A stretch of DNA of 64,000 bases. Origin: OMII01 sp947467385 (GTDB lineage Bacteria; Bdellovibrionota_C; UBA2361; OMII01). The DNA lies in assembly GCA_044360075.1 (NCBI GenBank), contig JBIKLA010000011.1, positions 1 to 64,000 of the forward strand, read 5' to 3'. A program made the position numbers and the translations under genes. Below the pieces are notes generated by a model. That model was given only the letters and a program-made list of their open reading frames with translations. It searched no databases and was not told where the DNA came from. This document shows, one piece after another, positions 1 to 8,986 of this stretch (position 1 is its first letter; each line of letters starts with the position of its first letter).

Positions 1-1
1 G

Positions 2-559
2 ACGGCTGCGGCGGTAGGTCTTGTGCTTGGGCTTGCAGGGGAGGGCGCGGTGTACCCGTCTTCCATGTGCCCCATAGCCCTGCGGCTGACAACGTACACG
101 GTATCTGGCTCAACGCTGCCGGATCTGAAAAAAGCGATGCTGCAGCACGGTCCCTCCGATGAACGCGGCAGGCAGCGGTATGCCATTGCAAAATGGAATG
201 TGGCCTGGTCATGGCAGCGATTCCCATCCGGCATGATAGATCCGGAATCGGTTGCCGTAACCTGCGAAGGCTTGCTCCTCCTTCCAGAGCTCGACCCAGC
301 GGCGCACCTTGAAGCTAGGGAGCAGGAGGAGTGGAAGGACTACCGGGCCCAGCTTGAGCAGCACGAGCGGAACCACCTGAAGCACGTGGAGCGGGTAGCC
401 CCCGAAATCAGGCGCCGCATCGCCGAGCGCCACGCCCGATACGGCTCAGTCACGCCCGACACCGGCGACGCAATCGCCAAGACAGTGCTGCAAGAGATCC
501 GCGAGCTCGATAGGGCCTACGACGCAACCACCGAGCACGGCAAGAGCGAGGGGATTTAG
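2..559 (+). CDS. DUF922-type exported metalloprotease-like protein (5' end outside window)
   Basis: The reading frame is open to the left edge, and the first codons encode a hydrophobic Ala/Gly/Val/Leu stretch that looks like the end of a signal peptide. The true start therefore probably lies upstream, and the GTG at 23 is only an internal codon. The mature part follows the pattern of DUF922 proteins (putative secreted zinc proteases): a TVSGSTLPDLKKAM segment, a WNVAWSWQ strand, and a helix with the HExxH-like motif HERNH. A charged helical C-terminus follows. Its stop overlaps the stop of the threonine synthase gene on the other strand by a few bases. Family assignment is from motif recognition; substrate unknown. 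Confidence 0.7.
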   Translation, partial: TAAAVGLVLGLAGEGAVYPSSMCPIALRLTTYTVSGSTLPDLKKAMLQHGPSDERGRQRYAIAKWNVAWSWQRFPSGMIDPESVAVTCEGLLLLPELDPAAHLEAREQEEWKDYRAQLEQHERNHLKHVERVAPEIRRRIAERHARYGSVTPDTGDAIAKTVLQEIRELDRAYDATTEHGKSEGI

Positions 560-1872
560 ACTTCCCGGCAGAGATTGTCACGCAGCTCATCGTATGAACA
601 CGTCATAGAAACCTTGCAGCCCTCTTGAGAGAGCGCTGCGACAAGCTGCTTAGGTACATGAGGCTCCATGCCGGCTGCCTGCGCAACCACAGCGGCGAAT
701 TTAGCCGGATGGGCAGTGGCGAGAACGATCCCTGGGGATTGGGCATCGCCAGGTGTTGCGGCCCGGTGGCGTTCCAGCGCGCACACGCCAACCGCGGTGT
801 GCGGGTCGAGCAGGTACCCGGTGCTGCGGAATGTGTGCCCAATGCCCGCGAGGGTGTCCGACTCCGACACGCTATATCCCGTCACAGCGCTGCGAGCTTC
901 GGCAACATCCCCGTGAAACATCGACGCGATTCGCGCGAAGTTGCTTGGATTGCCAACGTCCATGGCATTTGAGCACGTCTCGCGCGAGGCATGCGGCTCA
1001 AAATGGCCTGAGGCCAGATACTTTGGAAAAGTGTCATTTATATTGGTGGCGGCCACAAAGCGCCTCACCGGCACACCGATTGCGCGTGCCAGGAGGCCTC
1101 CCGTCAGGTTTCCGAGGTTTCCGCTCGGCACGGAGAAGACCGCAGGGCCGGTATCAAGAAACTGCAGGGCCGCATACACGTAGTAAAACATCTGCGGAAC
1201 AAGCCGTGCGATATTGATTGAGTTTGCAGAGGTGAGGGCAGTGTGCTGGGCGACCGACCGGTCAGCGAGGGCCTGTTTCACCAGCCTCTGGCAATCATCG
1301 AAGGTGCCGTCGACTTCGAGCGCCGTGACGTTCCCCCCGAGGGTCGTCATCTGCTTTTCTTGCACCAGGCTCACCTTACCCTTGGGAAAGAGAATTACCA
1401 CCCGAATAGACGAGTTCCGCTCTGGCTCGTGAAACGCATTAGCTACAGCGCTTCCGGTGTCGCCCGACGTGGCGACAAGAACGGTCAGCGGCCGCTCCTG
1501 TACCCCCCAAAAGTGCCGAAACAGGCGCGACATGAAGCGGGCGCCGAAATCCTTGAAGGCGCACGTTGGCCCGTGGAAGAGCTCCAGCACATGCGTGCGG
1601 TCGTCGAGTGAGTGCAGTGGCGCGTCAAAGGTGAACGCATCACTGCAGATCTCCTCAAGCACCGGCCGTGGCACGTCGTCCCCGAGAAATCGCACTGCAA
1701 GCTCACACGAGAGCTCCGGAAAAGTCATGCGAGAAAGTGCGCGCAGATCTGCTGCTGACAGTTGAGGCACCGAGACCGGCACATAGAGCCCACCATCAGG
1801 CGCGAGCCCATGAAGAACAGCCTCTCGCCAAGAGGCTTGGGCCGCGCCCCGCGATGTGCTTTCAAGCTTCAT
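556..1872 (-). CDS. thrC: Threonine synthase (class II, PLP-dependent)
   Basis: Converts O-phosphohomoserine to threonine, the last step of threonine synthesis, in the cytoplasm. The PLP-binding motif FHGPTCAFKDFG places the Schiff-base lysine at residue 107, matching the class II (E. coli-like) family. The phosphate-binding ATSGDTGSAVANAF segment follows. I start at the ATG at 1872 (MKLESTSRG) because GAGGAG lies just upstream; an in-frame extension to 1974 would run back into thrB and adds no conserved sequence. The resulting 438 residues are normal for the family. It is the last gene of thrA-thrB-thrC, four bases after thrB, so it is almost certainly co-transcribed. Confidence 0.95.
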   Translation of the reverse strand: MKLESTSRGAAQASWREAVLHGLAPDGGLYVPVSVPQLSAADLRALSRMTFPELSCELAVRFLGDDVPRPVLEEICSDAFTFDAPLHSLDDRTHVLELFHGPTCAFKDFGARFMSRLFRHFWGVQERPLTVLVATSGDTGSAVANAFHEPERNSSIRVVILFPKGKVSLVQEKQMTTLGGNVTALEVDGTFDDCQRLVKQALADRSVAQHTALTSANSINIARLVPQMFYYVYAALQFLDTGPAVFSVPSGNLGNLTGGLLARAIGVPVRRFVAATNINDTFPKYLASGHFEPHASRETCSNAMDVGNPSNFARIASMFHGDVAEARSAVTGYSVSESDTLAGIGHTFRSTGYLLDPHTAVGVCALERHRAATPGDAQSPGIVLATAHPAKFAAVVAQAAGMEPHVPKQLVAALSQEGCKVSMTCSYDELRDNLCREV

Positions 1873-1876
1873 GCGG

Positions 1877-2830
1877 CTAGCTCCTCGAGAGAACAGAGGC
1901 TCCGTGCCTGTTAATGCGAGAGATGTGCAGCGAGGCCTCGATGCTGAGATCCGCAAACGCCCGAGCCATCGCATCGCCGCTGGCGCGCGCAGTTGCCTCG
2001 CATCCGCTCAGGGCAAAAACCGAGGGCCCGGAGCCCGAGATTGAGCAGCCGCTGGCTCCAGCCTGAAGCGCCGCTTCTTTCACGGCGAAAAATCCGGGAA
2101 TGAGCTGGGCACGCTCTGGCTCGATGATCTTATCCTCGAGAGCGCGACCCATAAGGGCGATGTCCCCCTGGTAGATGCCAGCCACGAGCGCCGCCACGTT
2201 GCCCCACTGGGCGATAGCCGCATCGAGGGACACAGAGCGCTTGAGGATTTTTCGGGCGTCCTGGGTGCGCAGCTCAAGGTGAGGCGACACGACCGATACC
2301 CATGCTGCTTCGGGAGCGGGGATCGCTATGCACTCAAGGGGCGAGTAGCTCCGGATGAGAGCAAAGCCCCCTAGAAGTGACGGCGCCACGTTGTCGGCAT
2401 GAGCCGCGCCGCAGGCCACGCGCTCTCCCTCCATGGCAAATGGGATTAGCTCGGACCGGGAGAGCGGGGCTCCAAACAGCTCGTTAACAGCAACGACCCC
2501 GGCAACAGCGCTAGCCGAGCTCGAGCCGAGTCCGCTCCCGATAGGGAGCCCCTTCTCGATCCGAAGCTCGACCCCAGCCGCCAGCAGAGAGGGGTCCCGC
2601 ACCTGCAGGTATGCGAGCAGCGCCTTGGCCGCCACTCCAGCCGTATTTCGATCGGCCTCGAGCGGAAGCTTTCCATGGTCGCCCGAGATGGAGATTACCC
2701 GCACCCCTGGCGCGCCGGAGAGGGATGCCTCAACGAAATCTCCAGGCGCCTCAAGAGCACAGCCCAGCACGTCGAATGCGGATCCGACATTTGCAACTGT
2801 GGCCGGCGCGAAAACTCGAACAGAGGTCAT
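1877..2830 (-). CDS. thrB: Homoserine kinase (GHMP family)
   Basis: Phosphorylates homoserine with ATP to O-phosphohomoserine, the substrate of the adjacent threonine synthase. The N-terminal FAPATVANVGSAFDVLG block and the GHMP ATP-binding loop LPIGSGLGSSSAS are diagnostic; the C-terminal SGSGPS glycine-rich motif is also present. Length (about 317 residues) is typical. Two starts are close together: the ATG at 2830, preceded by GGTGAGG, and a GTG at 2839 that would overlap the thrA stop as GTGA. I prefer the ATG but the GTG cannot be excluded. Either way the gene is tightly coupled to thrA. Confidence 0.93.
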   Translation of the reverse strand: MTSVRVFAPATVANVGSAFDVLGCALEAPGDFVEASLSGAPGVRVISISGDHGKLPLEADRNTAGVAAKALLAYLQVRDPSLLAAGVELRIEKGLPIGSGLGSSSASAVAGVVAVNELFGAPLSRSELIPFAMEGERVACGAAHADNVAPSLLGGFALIRSYSPLECIAIPAPEAAWVSVVSPHLELRTQDARKILKRSVSLDAAIAQWGNVAALVAGIYQGDIALMGRALEDKIIEPERAQLIPGFFAVKEAALQAGASGCSISGSGPSVFALSGCEATARASGDAMARAFADLSIEASLHISRINRHGASVLSRS

Positions 2831-2835
2831 CGTCC

Positions 2836-5304
2836 TCACCGTGCGATTCGAATAATGTCAGAGAACACCCCAGCCGCAGTCACCTCGGCTCCGGCGCCAG
2901 GCCCCTTAACGACGAGGGGCTGTGTGCAGTACCGGCGCGTGGAGAACGCCACAAGGTTGTCCGCTCCTCTTAGGGCACAGAAGGGGTGATCCAGCGAGAC
3001 CGAGCGAAGCCCTATTTCAGCTGTGCCCTTCTCGCAATCGATGAGCGCACCGAAATAGATCCTCTTGCGTTGGTTCTCGGCCTCCTCAAGCAGCTGCTCA
3101 AAGTGGTGATCGAGCGAGTGAAGGTTGTCCATGAAGTGGCTGAGAGACCACGCACTGGCCTCGGCGGGCAGCATGGGCGTCATGCGTATCTGCTCAAGCT
3201 CAAGCGGGATGCCCGCTTCTCGCGCCAGGATAAGCACCTTGCGCGCCACATCCATGCCGGAGAGATCATCGCGCGGATCCGGCTCGGTGAAACCCTGATC
3301 CTTAGCCTCCTTGACTGCGGCGCTAAAGGGGATGCCGTTGGCCATCGAGTTGCAGATGTAGCTCAGTGTGCCCGAGAGGACGGCCTCAATCGACCTTACA
3401 GAGTCTCCACTCCGCACAAGGTCCGCAAGGGTGTTCAGCACGGGTAGCGCGGCCCCAACGCAAGTCTCGTGAAGAAAGGGTACATGGCGCTTGAGAGCCG
3501 CCTGCCGTAGGGCAGAATACATCGCAAACGGCCCTGAGATGCCTCGCTTATTCGGCGTCACCACGGCGATGCTCCTCTCGAAGAGGAGGGGGTAGAGCTT
3601 TGGAACCTCATCGCTGGCGGTGCAGTCAACGAATACGCTGTTGGGGAGGTTTGCCGTGATGGCGTGATCGAGGAACGCCTTGGCGTCGTAGGGGAGCGGT
3701 GCGTCCAGAAGGTCGAGGCCGATCGGAAGTGCCTTAAGGGGATCCTCGGCCAGCGCCATTCTTCGGCTGTTTGCTATCCCGCGCACCTGCAGGTCGATTC
3801 CCAAGGTGCTGTGCAGGGTATCGCGCTGGGCGCCCAGCTGCTGCAGAAGCGTGGAGCCAATCAGGCCCACACCGACGATCCACAGGTTGATGGTCTTGGA
3901 ATGGCTCATGAAAAATTCGTCGTGCAGGGCGTTGAGGGCCTTCGCCTCGTCATGGCCCGCTATGACGGCAGAGATATTGAGCTCAGAAGAGCCCTGTGCA
4001 ATCGCCACCACATTTACCCCGTTTGCGCCAAGCGCGGTAAAGACACGGCCGCTCATGCCGGGCGAGCGCCGCATGTTTTCGCCAACAACAGATACGATAG
4101 CGAGGCTATCCTCGACGTGAAGGGGCTCAATAAGCCCTGACTTAATCTCAAGGCCAAACTCCTCCTCGACGGCTCGCTCTGCCCTCGGAACGCTGCCTGG
4201 GTCGATGGCGCAGCAGATGGTATGCTCAGAGGATGCTTGGGTGATGAGGATCACGTTAATGCGGTGCGTCGCGAGCGCCCGGAAAAGGCGCATGGCTGTG
4301 CCGGCGACGCCCACCATGCCACTCCCCTCAAGCCGTATCAGCGAGAGCTTGTTGATCGACGAGATCCCCGTAATTGGATAGGGGTGGTCAACGGCTTTCT
4401 CCACTATGCGAGTGCCCGGGGCATTAGGATTGAAGGTGTTCTTGATGACAAGCGGTATGTGCGCATCAATAGCCGGCTGAATTGTTGGGGGATAGATCAC
4501 CTTTGCGCCGAAGTGGCACAGCTCCATCGCCTCCTCAAAAGTAACCTCGGGAATTGGAAAGGCCTTGGGAACTTTGCGCGGGTCTGCCGTGAGCATGCCA
4601 TCCACGTCGGTCCAGATCTCAATATCCGCAGCCTGGAGCGCAGCGCCAAATATGGATGCGCTTAGGTCCGAGCCTCCGCGGCCCAGGGTAGTGGTGTGCC
4701 CGCCCTCACCGGTTGAGCCTATGAAACCGGTCACAATCTGCAGTGCTGCGTGCTCTGCGAAGTGCTCGCGAATTGCCCGCTCGGTCTCTTCGCGCAGGGC
4801 GCGGGCATTGCCGAAATCGTCATTTGTGAGCACGAGGCTGCGGGCGTCGAGTGCCTCTGCGGCATGGCCCCGCGCCTTAAAGGCCTCCGTCACAATAAAG
4901 GCTGAAAGCCGCTCACCGAAGCTCATGATGTGATCGAGAGTTCGAGCGCTGCACTCGCCGACCAGGCTCACTCCCTGCAGCAGATCCGACAGCTCGTTGA
5001 CAAGAACCTTCACCGCAGCAAGAGCGGAGCTGCGGGCCGTTGCCGGCATAAGCTCTTCGAGCGCTTCGAGGTGGCGCTTCTCAATCGATTTGACTTCATC
5101 GCTGAGCGATGTGGCGCGCGCAGCTGCCCTTTGCGAGAGCTGAATGAGGCTATCGGTTACGCCCTGAAAGGCGGAGACAACAACAGCCCGAACCTCGCCG
5201 GGCGTATAGCGGTTCTCCTCGGCGACGATCTCGACGATCCGCGCGATTCGGCTCGGTGCACCGACCGAAGACCCCCCGAACTTAAGAACTTTTACTGGCT
5301 GCAT
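2836..5304 (-). CDS. thrA: Bifunctional aspartokinase / homoserine dehydrogenase
   Basis: A fusion catalysing the first and third steps of the aspartate pathway to threonine. The aspartokinase half begins with KFGGSSVG (residues 8-15), followed by regulatory ACT domains at roughly 320-465. The homoserine dehydrogenase half starts near residue 470 with the Rossmann motif GVGLIGS and contains the catalytic-region motif SGTLSYI. Total 822 residues, matching ThrA/MetL-type fusions. It is first in the operon with thrB and thrC. The ACT domains suggest feedback inhibition by threonine. The 130 bases between tRNA-Pro and the start show no recognisable Thr/Ile-rich leader peptide, so enterobacterial-type attenuation is not supported. 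Confidence 0.95.
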   Translation of the reverse strand: MQPVKVLKFGGSSVGAPSRIARIVEIVAEENRYTPGEVRAVVVSAFQGVTDSLIQLSQRAAARATSLSDEVKSIEKRHLEALEELMPATARSSALAAVKVLVNELSDLLQGVSLVGECSARTLDHIMSFGERLSAFIVTEAFKARGHAAEALDARSLVLTNDDFGNARALREETERAIREHFAEHAALQIVTGFIGSTGEGGHTTTLGRGGSDLSASIFGAALQAADIEIWTDVDGMLTADPRKVPKAFPIPEVTFEEAMELCHFGAKVIYPPTIQPAIDAHIPLVIKNTFNPNAPGTRIVEKAVDHPYPITGISSINKLSLIRLEGSGMVGVAGTAMRLFRALATHRINVILITQASSEHTICCAIDPGSVPRAERAVEEEFGLEIKSGLIEPLHVEDSLAIVSVVGENMRRSPGMSGRVFTALGANGVNVVAIAQGSSELNISAVIAGHDEAKALNALHDEFFMSHSKTINLWIVGVGLIGSTLLQQLGAQRDTLHSTLGIDLQVRGIANSRRMALAEDPLKALPIGLDLLDAPLPYDAKAFLDHAITANLPNSVFVDCTASDEVPKLYPLLFERSIAVVTPNKRGISGPFAMYSALRQAALKRHVPFLHETCVGAALPVLNTLADLVRSGDSVRSIEAVLSGTLSYICNSMANGIPFSAAVKEAKDQGFTEPDPRDDLSGMDVARKVLILAREAGIPLELEQIRMTPMLPAEASAWSLSHFMDNLHSLDHHFEQLLEEAENQRKRIYFGALIDCEKGTAEIGLRSVSLDHPFCALRGADNLVAFSTRRYCTQPLVVKGPGAGAEVTAAGVFSDIIRIAR

Positions 5305-5437
5305 GAGGAACCGCCCCGGAAACTAAACCTTCCTTGGGAGTTAGATGAGCAGCCGCGCAACAAAGGAGCGTTTAACCGCGCCCTAAAGGCCCGAAACTAG
5401 GGGAGAAGTGAGTGAGTGGCGTTGAAAGAGGAGAAAA

Positions 5438-5512
5438 TCGGGGTAAAAGGATTTGAACCTTCGACCTCACGGTCCCGAACCGTGCGCTCTAGCCGGACTG
5501 AGCTATACCCCG
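5438..5512 (-). tRNA. tRNA-Pro (anticodon CGG)
   Basis: The minus strand folds into a full cloverleaf. The acceptor stem pairs CGGGGTA (from 5512) with TACCCCG (to 5439), with discriminator A at 5438. The D arm contains GCTC and AGTCCGG, the anticodon stem CACGG/CCGTG closes the loop TTCGGGA giving anticodon CGG, and the T arm carries GGTTCAAATCC. The variable loop is short (class I). The 3' CCA is not encoded. It lies between thrA and its own promoter-like sequence, in the same orientation as thrA. Confidence 0.95.
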
Positions 5513-5525
5513 CTAAGTTATCGAA

Positions 5526-5554
5526 AAGATAGTGCCAATTGCACCAGGTTGCAA
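5526..5554 (-). promoter_or_regulatory. Sigma70-type promoter for tRNA-Pro
   Basis: On the minus strand, TTGCAA (5554-5549) is followed by 17 bases and TATCTT (5531-5526). Transcription would begin near 5519, a few bases before the tRNA 5' end at 5512. Position and spacing fit a tRNA promoter; each hexamer matches consensus at four of six positions. Confidence 0.5.
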
Positions 5555-5732
5555 GAGCTAGGGGCTCTTTTTCCTGCTGCAGTATCAACTAGATGCCGCA
5601 ATCGGGCTTTTTGTCGCGATCGTTATGCAACGGATCGAATCAGTTCGCGAATAACCCAGCAAAGAGCCCAAACGTGGCTCTAGCGGGATAGGTCTTTGAT
5701 TACCTTAAGTCCGTTACATAGCTTTAGTTCGC

Positions 5733-6593
5733 ATGGCAGACAGCAAGATCGAACATAAACGGGACCACCAGCAGCAAGACGCGGCTGTTCGCGATGACCT
5801 TCTGTGGACCAATAAGCTGGCAGCAAGCCAATTACAGGCGCTGTCCGGCCGGGTCATGCCTACGCTTAAGTCCCGCCTCGCCGGAGTTCTCGACGAGAAA
5901 TTCGAACAGTTTTTTAAAAACCTAGCGGACAAAGGCCTGGTTAAAGACTTGGGCACTGTGGGTCAACGCGTTCCATCGGATCCTGCGAATCGGGACGATT
6001 TCAAGCCCAAAACGCAGGAACGCACCCAGCAGGCTGTCACGCTGGTGCGCAGTGTCTTCGACCAGGCAATCGGAGAAGCTGACCGATTTTCGCCCCGCGC
6101 CGCAGGAACGGAGTCGCGCGACGAGCGCCCCCGGCAGCCGGCTACCACGGCCCGTGCGGCCGAAAGCAAAGTTTCTCATCAGCAACAGCAGATTGCACGA
6201 GCAGCTGAGGTCTCACAGCGTTCATGGATAGCTTTCGCTTCGCAGCTGATCGGCGCGAACCTCAAGCGACTTGGAGTTGAGCCCTCCGAGCTTGATGACA
6301 TCCGGCTCTACCTTATTCGACAGGGTGCGGCGTCTTACGAGGAGCTTAAAAAGCTCACGCGGTTGCCGGATTCGCTCGACCCCGCAGCCGAGCTTAAGGC
6401 GCTTGAGGATATTAAGACCCTTATGCTCGCGTACGTAGTTCAGGCGACGCAGGAGCAGATTTTGGCTGATCTTGAGAAAGGGGAGGAGCTCGAGCCAATC
6501 GAGCTCCCGAAGACTGTTTCGAGCCGCTTCCTGGAGATTCCGGAGATCGATGTCGATCCCAGCAAGCTTCTGGAGCTAGGCCTTGGAGTATAG
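5733..6593 (+). CDS. Hypothetical hydrophilic protein
   Basis: A 286-residue protein I do not recognise. It starts at an ATG without a clear Shine-Dalgarno sequence. The N-terminus is rich in Gln/Asp/His and charged helices. A polar, probably disordered stretch (about 110-150, rich in Arg/Pro/Gln) follows. The C-terminal half has helical segments (FASQLIGANLKRLGV; IRLYLIRQGAASYEELKKL). No signal peptide or membrane segment is seen. The downstream orphan gene starts 8 bases after the stop, so the two are probably co-transcribed. Codon composition resembles the neighbours. A cytoplasmic regulatory or structural role is possible, but the sequence shows none directly. Confidence 0.75.
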   Translation: MADSKIEHKRDHQQQDAAVRDDLLWTNKLAASQLQALSGRVMPTLKSRLAGVLDEKFEQFFKNLADKGLVKDLGTVGQRVPSDPANRDDFKPKTQERTQQAVTLVRSVFDQAIGEADRFSPRAAGTESRDERPRQPATTARAAESKVSHQQQQIARAAEVSQRSWIAFASQLIGANLKRLGVEPSELDDIRLYLIRQGAASYEELKKLTRLPDSLDPAAELKALEDIKTLMLAYVVQATQEQILADLEKGEELEPIELPKTVSSRFLEIPEIDVDPSKLLELGLGV

Positions 6594-6601
6594 GTGACAC
6601 T

Positions 6602-7000
6602 ATGAGCGCAATACCGGTTCTGCATCGCTATGATGAGGTATTTAGGATAGAGATCGACGGCTGGTGCTTCGGCATCTCGAATTATCCCGGCGAGGTTTCG
6701 CCCTCGATTATCCACCGCGTCGTGCGTGAGCTTGCGTCCCCATTCCAGGCAGCGATCGAACACAATGTGGTCATCGATATCCTCGCAATGGCAGACAAGA
6801 TATCGCAGTCAGCCAAGGGTCTCGTTCACCCGCAAGAGATAGCCATGTCGATGATATCGCAGCTTCCGAATCCGGCTATCCTAAGTGAGGATCAGCAGTG
6901 CGTGCTAGGACAGATTATCGACAAGGTAGACCAGTCATTCCCCGGCGCGCTCGACAACTTCTACGGCCGCTGGAACCTCGGCGTCCGCTCCGCAGCTTAG
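6602..7000 (+). CDS. Hypothetical small protein paired with the preceding gene
   Basis: 132 residues, start ATG 8 bases after the upstream gene and preceded by GGAGTATAGG-like purine-rich sequence. Predicted mixed alpha/beta: an N-terminal strand region (VFRIEIDGWCFGISNY) and then amphipathic helices ending in a Tyr/Trp-containing tail. No signal peptide, membrane segment or known motif. I do not recognise the family. The tight spacing suggests that it functions with the 5733-6593 product. The next gene is convergent. Confidence 0.75.
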   Translation: MSAIPVLHRYDEVFRIEIDGWCFGISNYPGEVSPSIIHRVVRELASPFQAAIEHNVVIDILAMADKISQSAKGLVHPQEIAMSMISQLPNPAILSEDQQCVLGQIIDKVDQSFPGALDNFYGRWNLGVRSAA

Positions 7001-7021
7001 CAACAAAGCCACTGCAATGTC

Positions 7022-8791
7022 CTAACGGACGGTGAAAAGCGCTGAGCGTGAACCGTGATCATCCACAATGAAGCAGCGGGTCCGTGTCTGCGAGGTCCGC
7101 ACAAAAAACATGTACGATCCATCTCCACCGGTCCTCGTAGAGCGACGCTTAAGGCCCTCACATACCAGGGTAGCTCCGGCGTACATCACCGGATTGTTGT
7201 TAGTGTTGGTGATGTCCCCCGTGATCCTCGTTCCGCCGCTACGGCGGTGTCGAACCACAGAGATCCCCCGGTAGTAGGAAGCGGGGAACGTGGGGGTTGG
7301 GCGGGGCGTCCGGGTGGAGGCGGGTGTCTCCAGCGGCCTCGGAGTGAGATTCGGAGTGAGAGTGGGACTGGGCGTTACAGTGGGCGTAGCGGTCGGAGTT
7401 GGCGTGTGGGTCGACGTGCGCGTGACGGTAGGGGTGGCCGTTGGCGTGCTTGTGGATGTCGCGGTGGCTTGAGGAACCCCTCCTGCAGCCAGCAGCGCTG
7501 CGTTAAAGTCTACTCGGCCGCTCGCAACCCTGCCGTTCAGTGACGAGTTCCGCACCGCCGTCGCGCGCAGGAGCTCCTTAATTTGGTCGAAAGTAAGGGA
7601 GGGATTTACGGCACGCAGCACGGCCACGACACCGGCAACATGGGGCGTGGCCATCGAGGTGCCACTAGCCCATCGGTAATCGCCGTTAAGACCCGTGCTG
7701 AGTATCGAAAGCCCTGGTGCGGCCACATCGACTCCCTGGGCGCCGAAGTTGGACCACGATGTTAGGGCATCGCTTGGATCAGTGGCGGCAACAGCTATAA
7801 CGTTCTCGGAAGGGGAGCTGGACGGATACGTCGGCTGCTGGTCGTTGTCGATGCCGTTGTTGCCGGCCGCCGCAACGAGCACCACATCTGCCTGCAGCGC
7901 ATCCTGAATGGCGGCCTCAACAACGTCAGACTGGCCGTGCCCGAGCGAGAGGTTAATTACCTTAGCGCCCCTGCGCGCTGCGTAACGGATTCCGGATGCA
8001 ACGGCGGCGAGGGTCCCCCAGCCCTCTCCATAGATGACCTTTACCGGGAGGATCGACGTCGTCCATGCTACGCCGACAACTCCACGGTTATTGTTTCCCT
8101 GGGCGCCGATAGTTCCCGCGCAGTGGGTGCCGTGGAAGTGATCGTCGACGGGATCTCCATCGCCGTTGGCGAAATCATAGCCATAATAGTCATCGACGTA
8201 GCCGTTGCGGTCGTCATCGATCGAGTTGTCGGGGATCTCCTGGGCGTTGACCTGGATGTTGGCGCTTAGGTCAGGGTGACGATAGTCAACGCCGGTGTCG
8301 ACAATTGCAACAACGACGGAGCGGCTGCCGGTCGAGATGTCCCACGCTGCGGGAGCACCGATTACCCCCAAACCCCACAGTGCCAAAAAGTCGGTGTCGT
8401 TGGGAGTGCGATCGAGCTGCACAAGGCTGTTCGCCTCGCATGAGATTTCGACTGTCGGGTTCATCTTCCTGATGCGACCGCAGTGCCGGGAGATAGCGGC
8501 ACGTTCCGCCTTGATGCGGGCTCCGTAGCTGCGTGGACCTCGGCTGGGAAGGGCAGCAACGCCCACCGCACCTCGGTAAAGCTGCTTTCGGGGCCTAATA
8601 AGACGCGGAGTGGCGAGGCGCATCTGCGACCCATCGTCGCTAGCCGAGTAGACTATCTCCTGGCCCTTGATCACTAAGCCGGGCGGTTTCGCTTGAGCAC
8701 ACAACGGCAACGAAGCTCCAACAACTAAAAGCAGCCGAACCGCGCTTCGTCGCGCCGAACGTACGAATAAGGAGGGCTTGGTGCGTGGCAT
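7022..8791 (-). CDS. Exported subtilisin-like serine protease with Thr/Pro linker and C-terminal beta domain
   Basis: A 589-residue S8 peptidase. The N-terminal Arg-rich then hydrophobic segment ending in CAQA is a Sec signal peptide. After a propeptide-like region come the catalytic Asp165 (VAIVDTGVDY), His220 (HFHGTHCAG), the oxyanion Asn311 (AAAGNN) and Ser379 (SGTSMATPH), with thermitase/fervidolysin-like spacing. Residues 443-503 are a low-complexity TPT/TAT linker, and the last 86 residues look like a small Ig-like or carboxypeptidase-regulatory-like beta domain (GDGSYMF motif). ATG at 8791 has AGGA upstream. Probably secreted or surface-displayed. A paralogue with the same catalytic core lies at 60296-62719 but lacks this linker. 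Confidence 0.92.
   Translation of the reverse strand: MPRTKPSLFVRSARRSAVRLLLVVGASLPLCAQAKPPGLVIKGQEIVYSASDDGSQMRLATPRLIRPRKQLYRGAVGVAALPSRGPRSYGARIKAERAAISRHCGRIRKMNPTVEISCEANSLVQLDRTPNDTDFLALWGLGVIGAPAAWDISTGSRSVVVAIVDTGVDYRHPDLSANIQVNAQEIPDNSIDDDRNGYVDDYYGYDFANGDGDPVDDHFHGTHCAGTIGAQGNNNRGVVGVAWTTSILPVKVIYGEGWGTLAAVASGIRYAARRGAKVINLSLGHGQSDVVEAAIQDALQADVVLVAAAGNNGIDNDQQPTYPSSSPSENVIAVAATDPSDALTSWSNFGAQGVDVAAPGLSILSTGLNGDYRWASGTSMATPHVAGVVAVLRAVNPSLTFDQIKELLRATAVRNSSLNGRVASGRVDFNAALLAAGGVPQATATSTSTPTATPTVTRTSTHTPTPTATPTVTPSPTLTPNLTPRPLETPASTRTPRPTPTFPASYYRGISVVRHRRSGGTRITGDITNTNNNPVMYAGATLVCEGLKRRSTRTGGDGSYMFFVRTSQTRTRCFIVDDHGSRSALFTVR
7283..7465 (-). repeat. Low-complexity Thr/Pro-rich linker coding repeat
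   Basis: Irregular short repeats encode ATP/TPT/TVT units in residues 443-503 of the subtilisin-like protease. On the plus strand this reads as repeated GTGGGCGT/GGGAGTG words. It forms an extended, probably cell-wall- or envelope-spanning spacer. A shorter version occurs in the FG-GAP protein near 17690-17750. Confidence 0.8.
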
Positions 8792-8933
8792 GCTATTAAT
8801 CCTGACCTGTTTTGCCGGGCGAGAGAAGACTCTCGTGCGTTGCGGTATCTGAGCGCTGCCGGGCGGGCTGTGCCTAACCGGCTGTACGGAACCTCGAAAG
8901 CCGAAAAATGGGTGGGGAGATGCACGAGTGCTC

Positions 8934-8951
8934 AGTAAGCAAACGCTTACT
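8934..8951. other. Short inverted repeat upstream of the subtilisin-like gene
   Basis: AGTAAGC and GCTTACT form a perfect 7-bp inverted repeat around AAAC. It lies between the AT-hook gene stop and the protease gene start, both on the minus strand. There is no T-run in the proper place for a terminator, so it could be an operator-like site or chance. Confidence 0.3.
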
Positions 8952-8986
8952 TACAAAAACGCTTCTCCCCAGAGCCTTGCAAGAGA

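Noticed and set aside
5553..5572. Terminator-like hairpin AAGAGC/GCTCTT followed by T residues on the plus strand
   Set aside because: No plus-strand gene lies upstream that it could terminate; it overlaps the minus-strand tRNA promoter, so chance or promoter structure is more likely.
5397..5588. 63-codon open frame on the minus strand
   Set aside because: It reads straight through tRNA-Pro; the tRNA fold is clear and the frame has no ribosome-binding site or homology.
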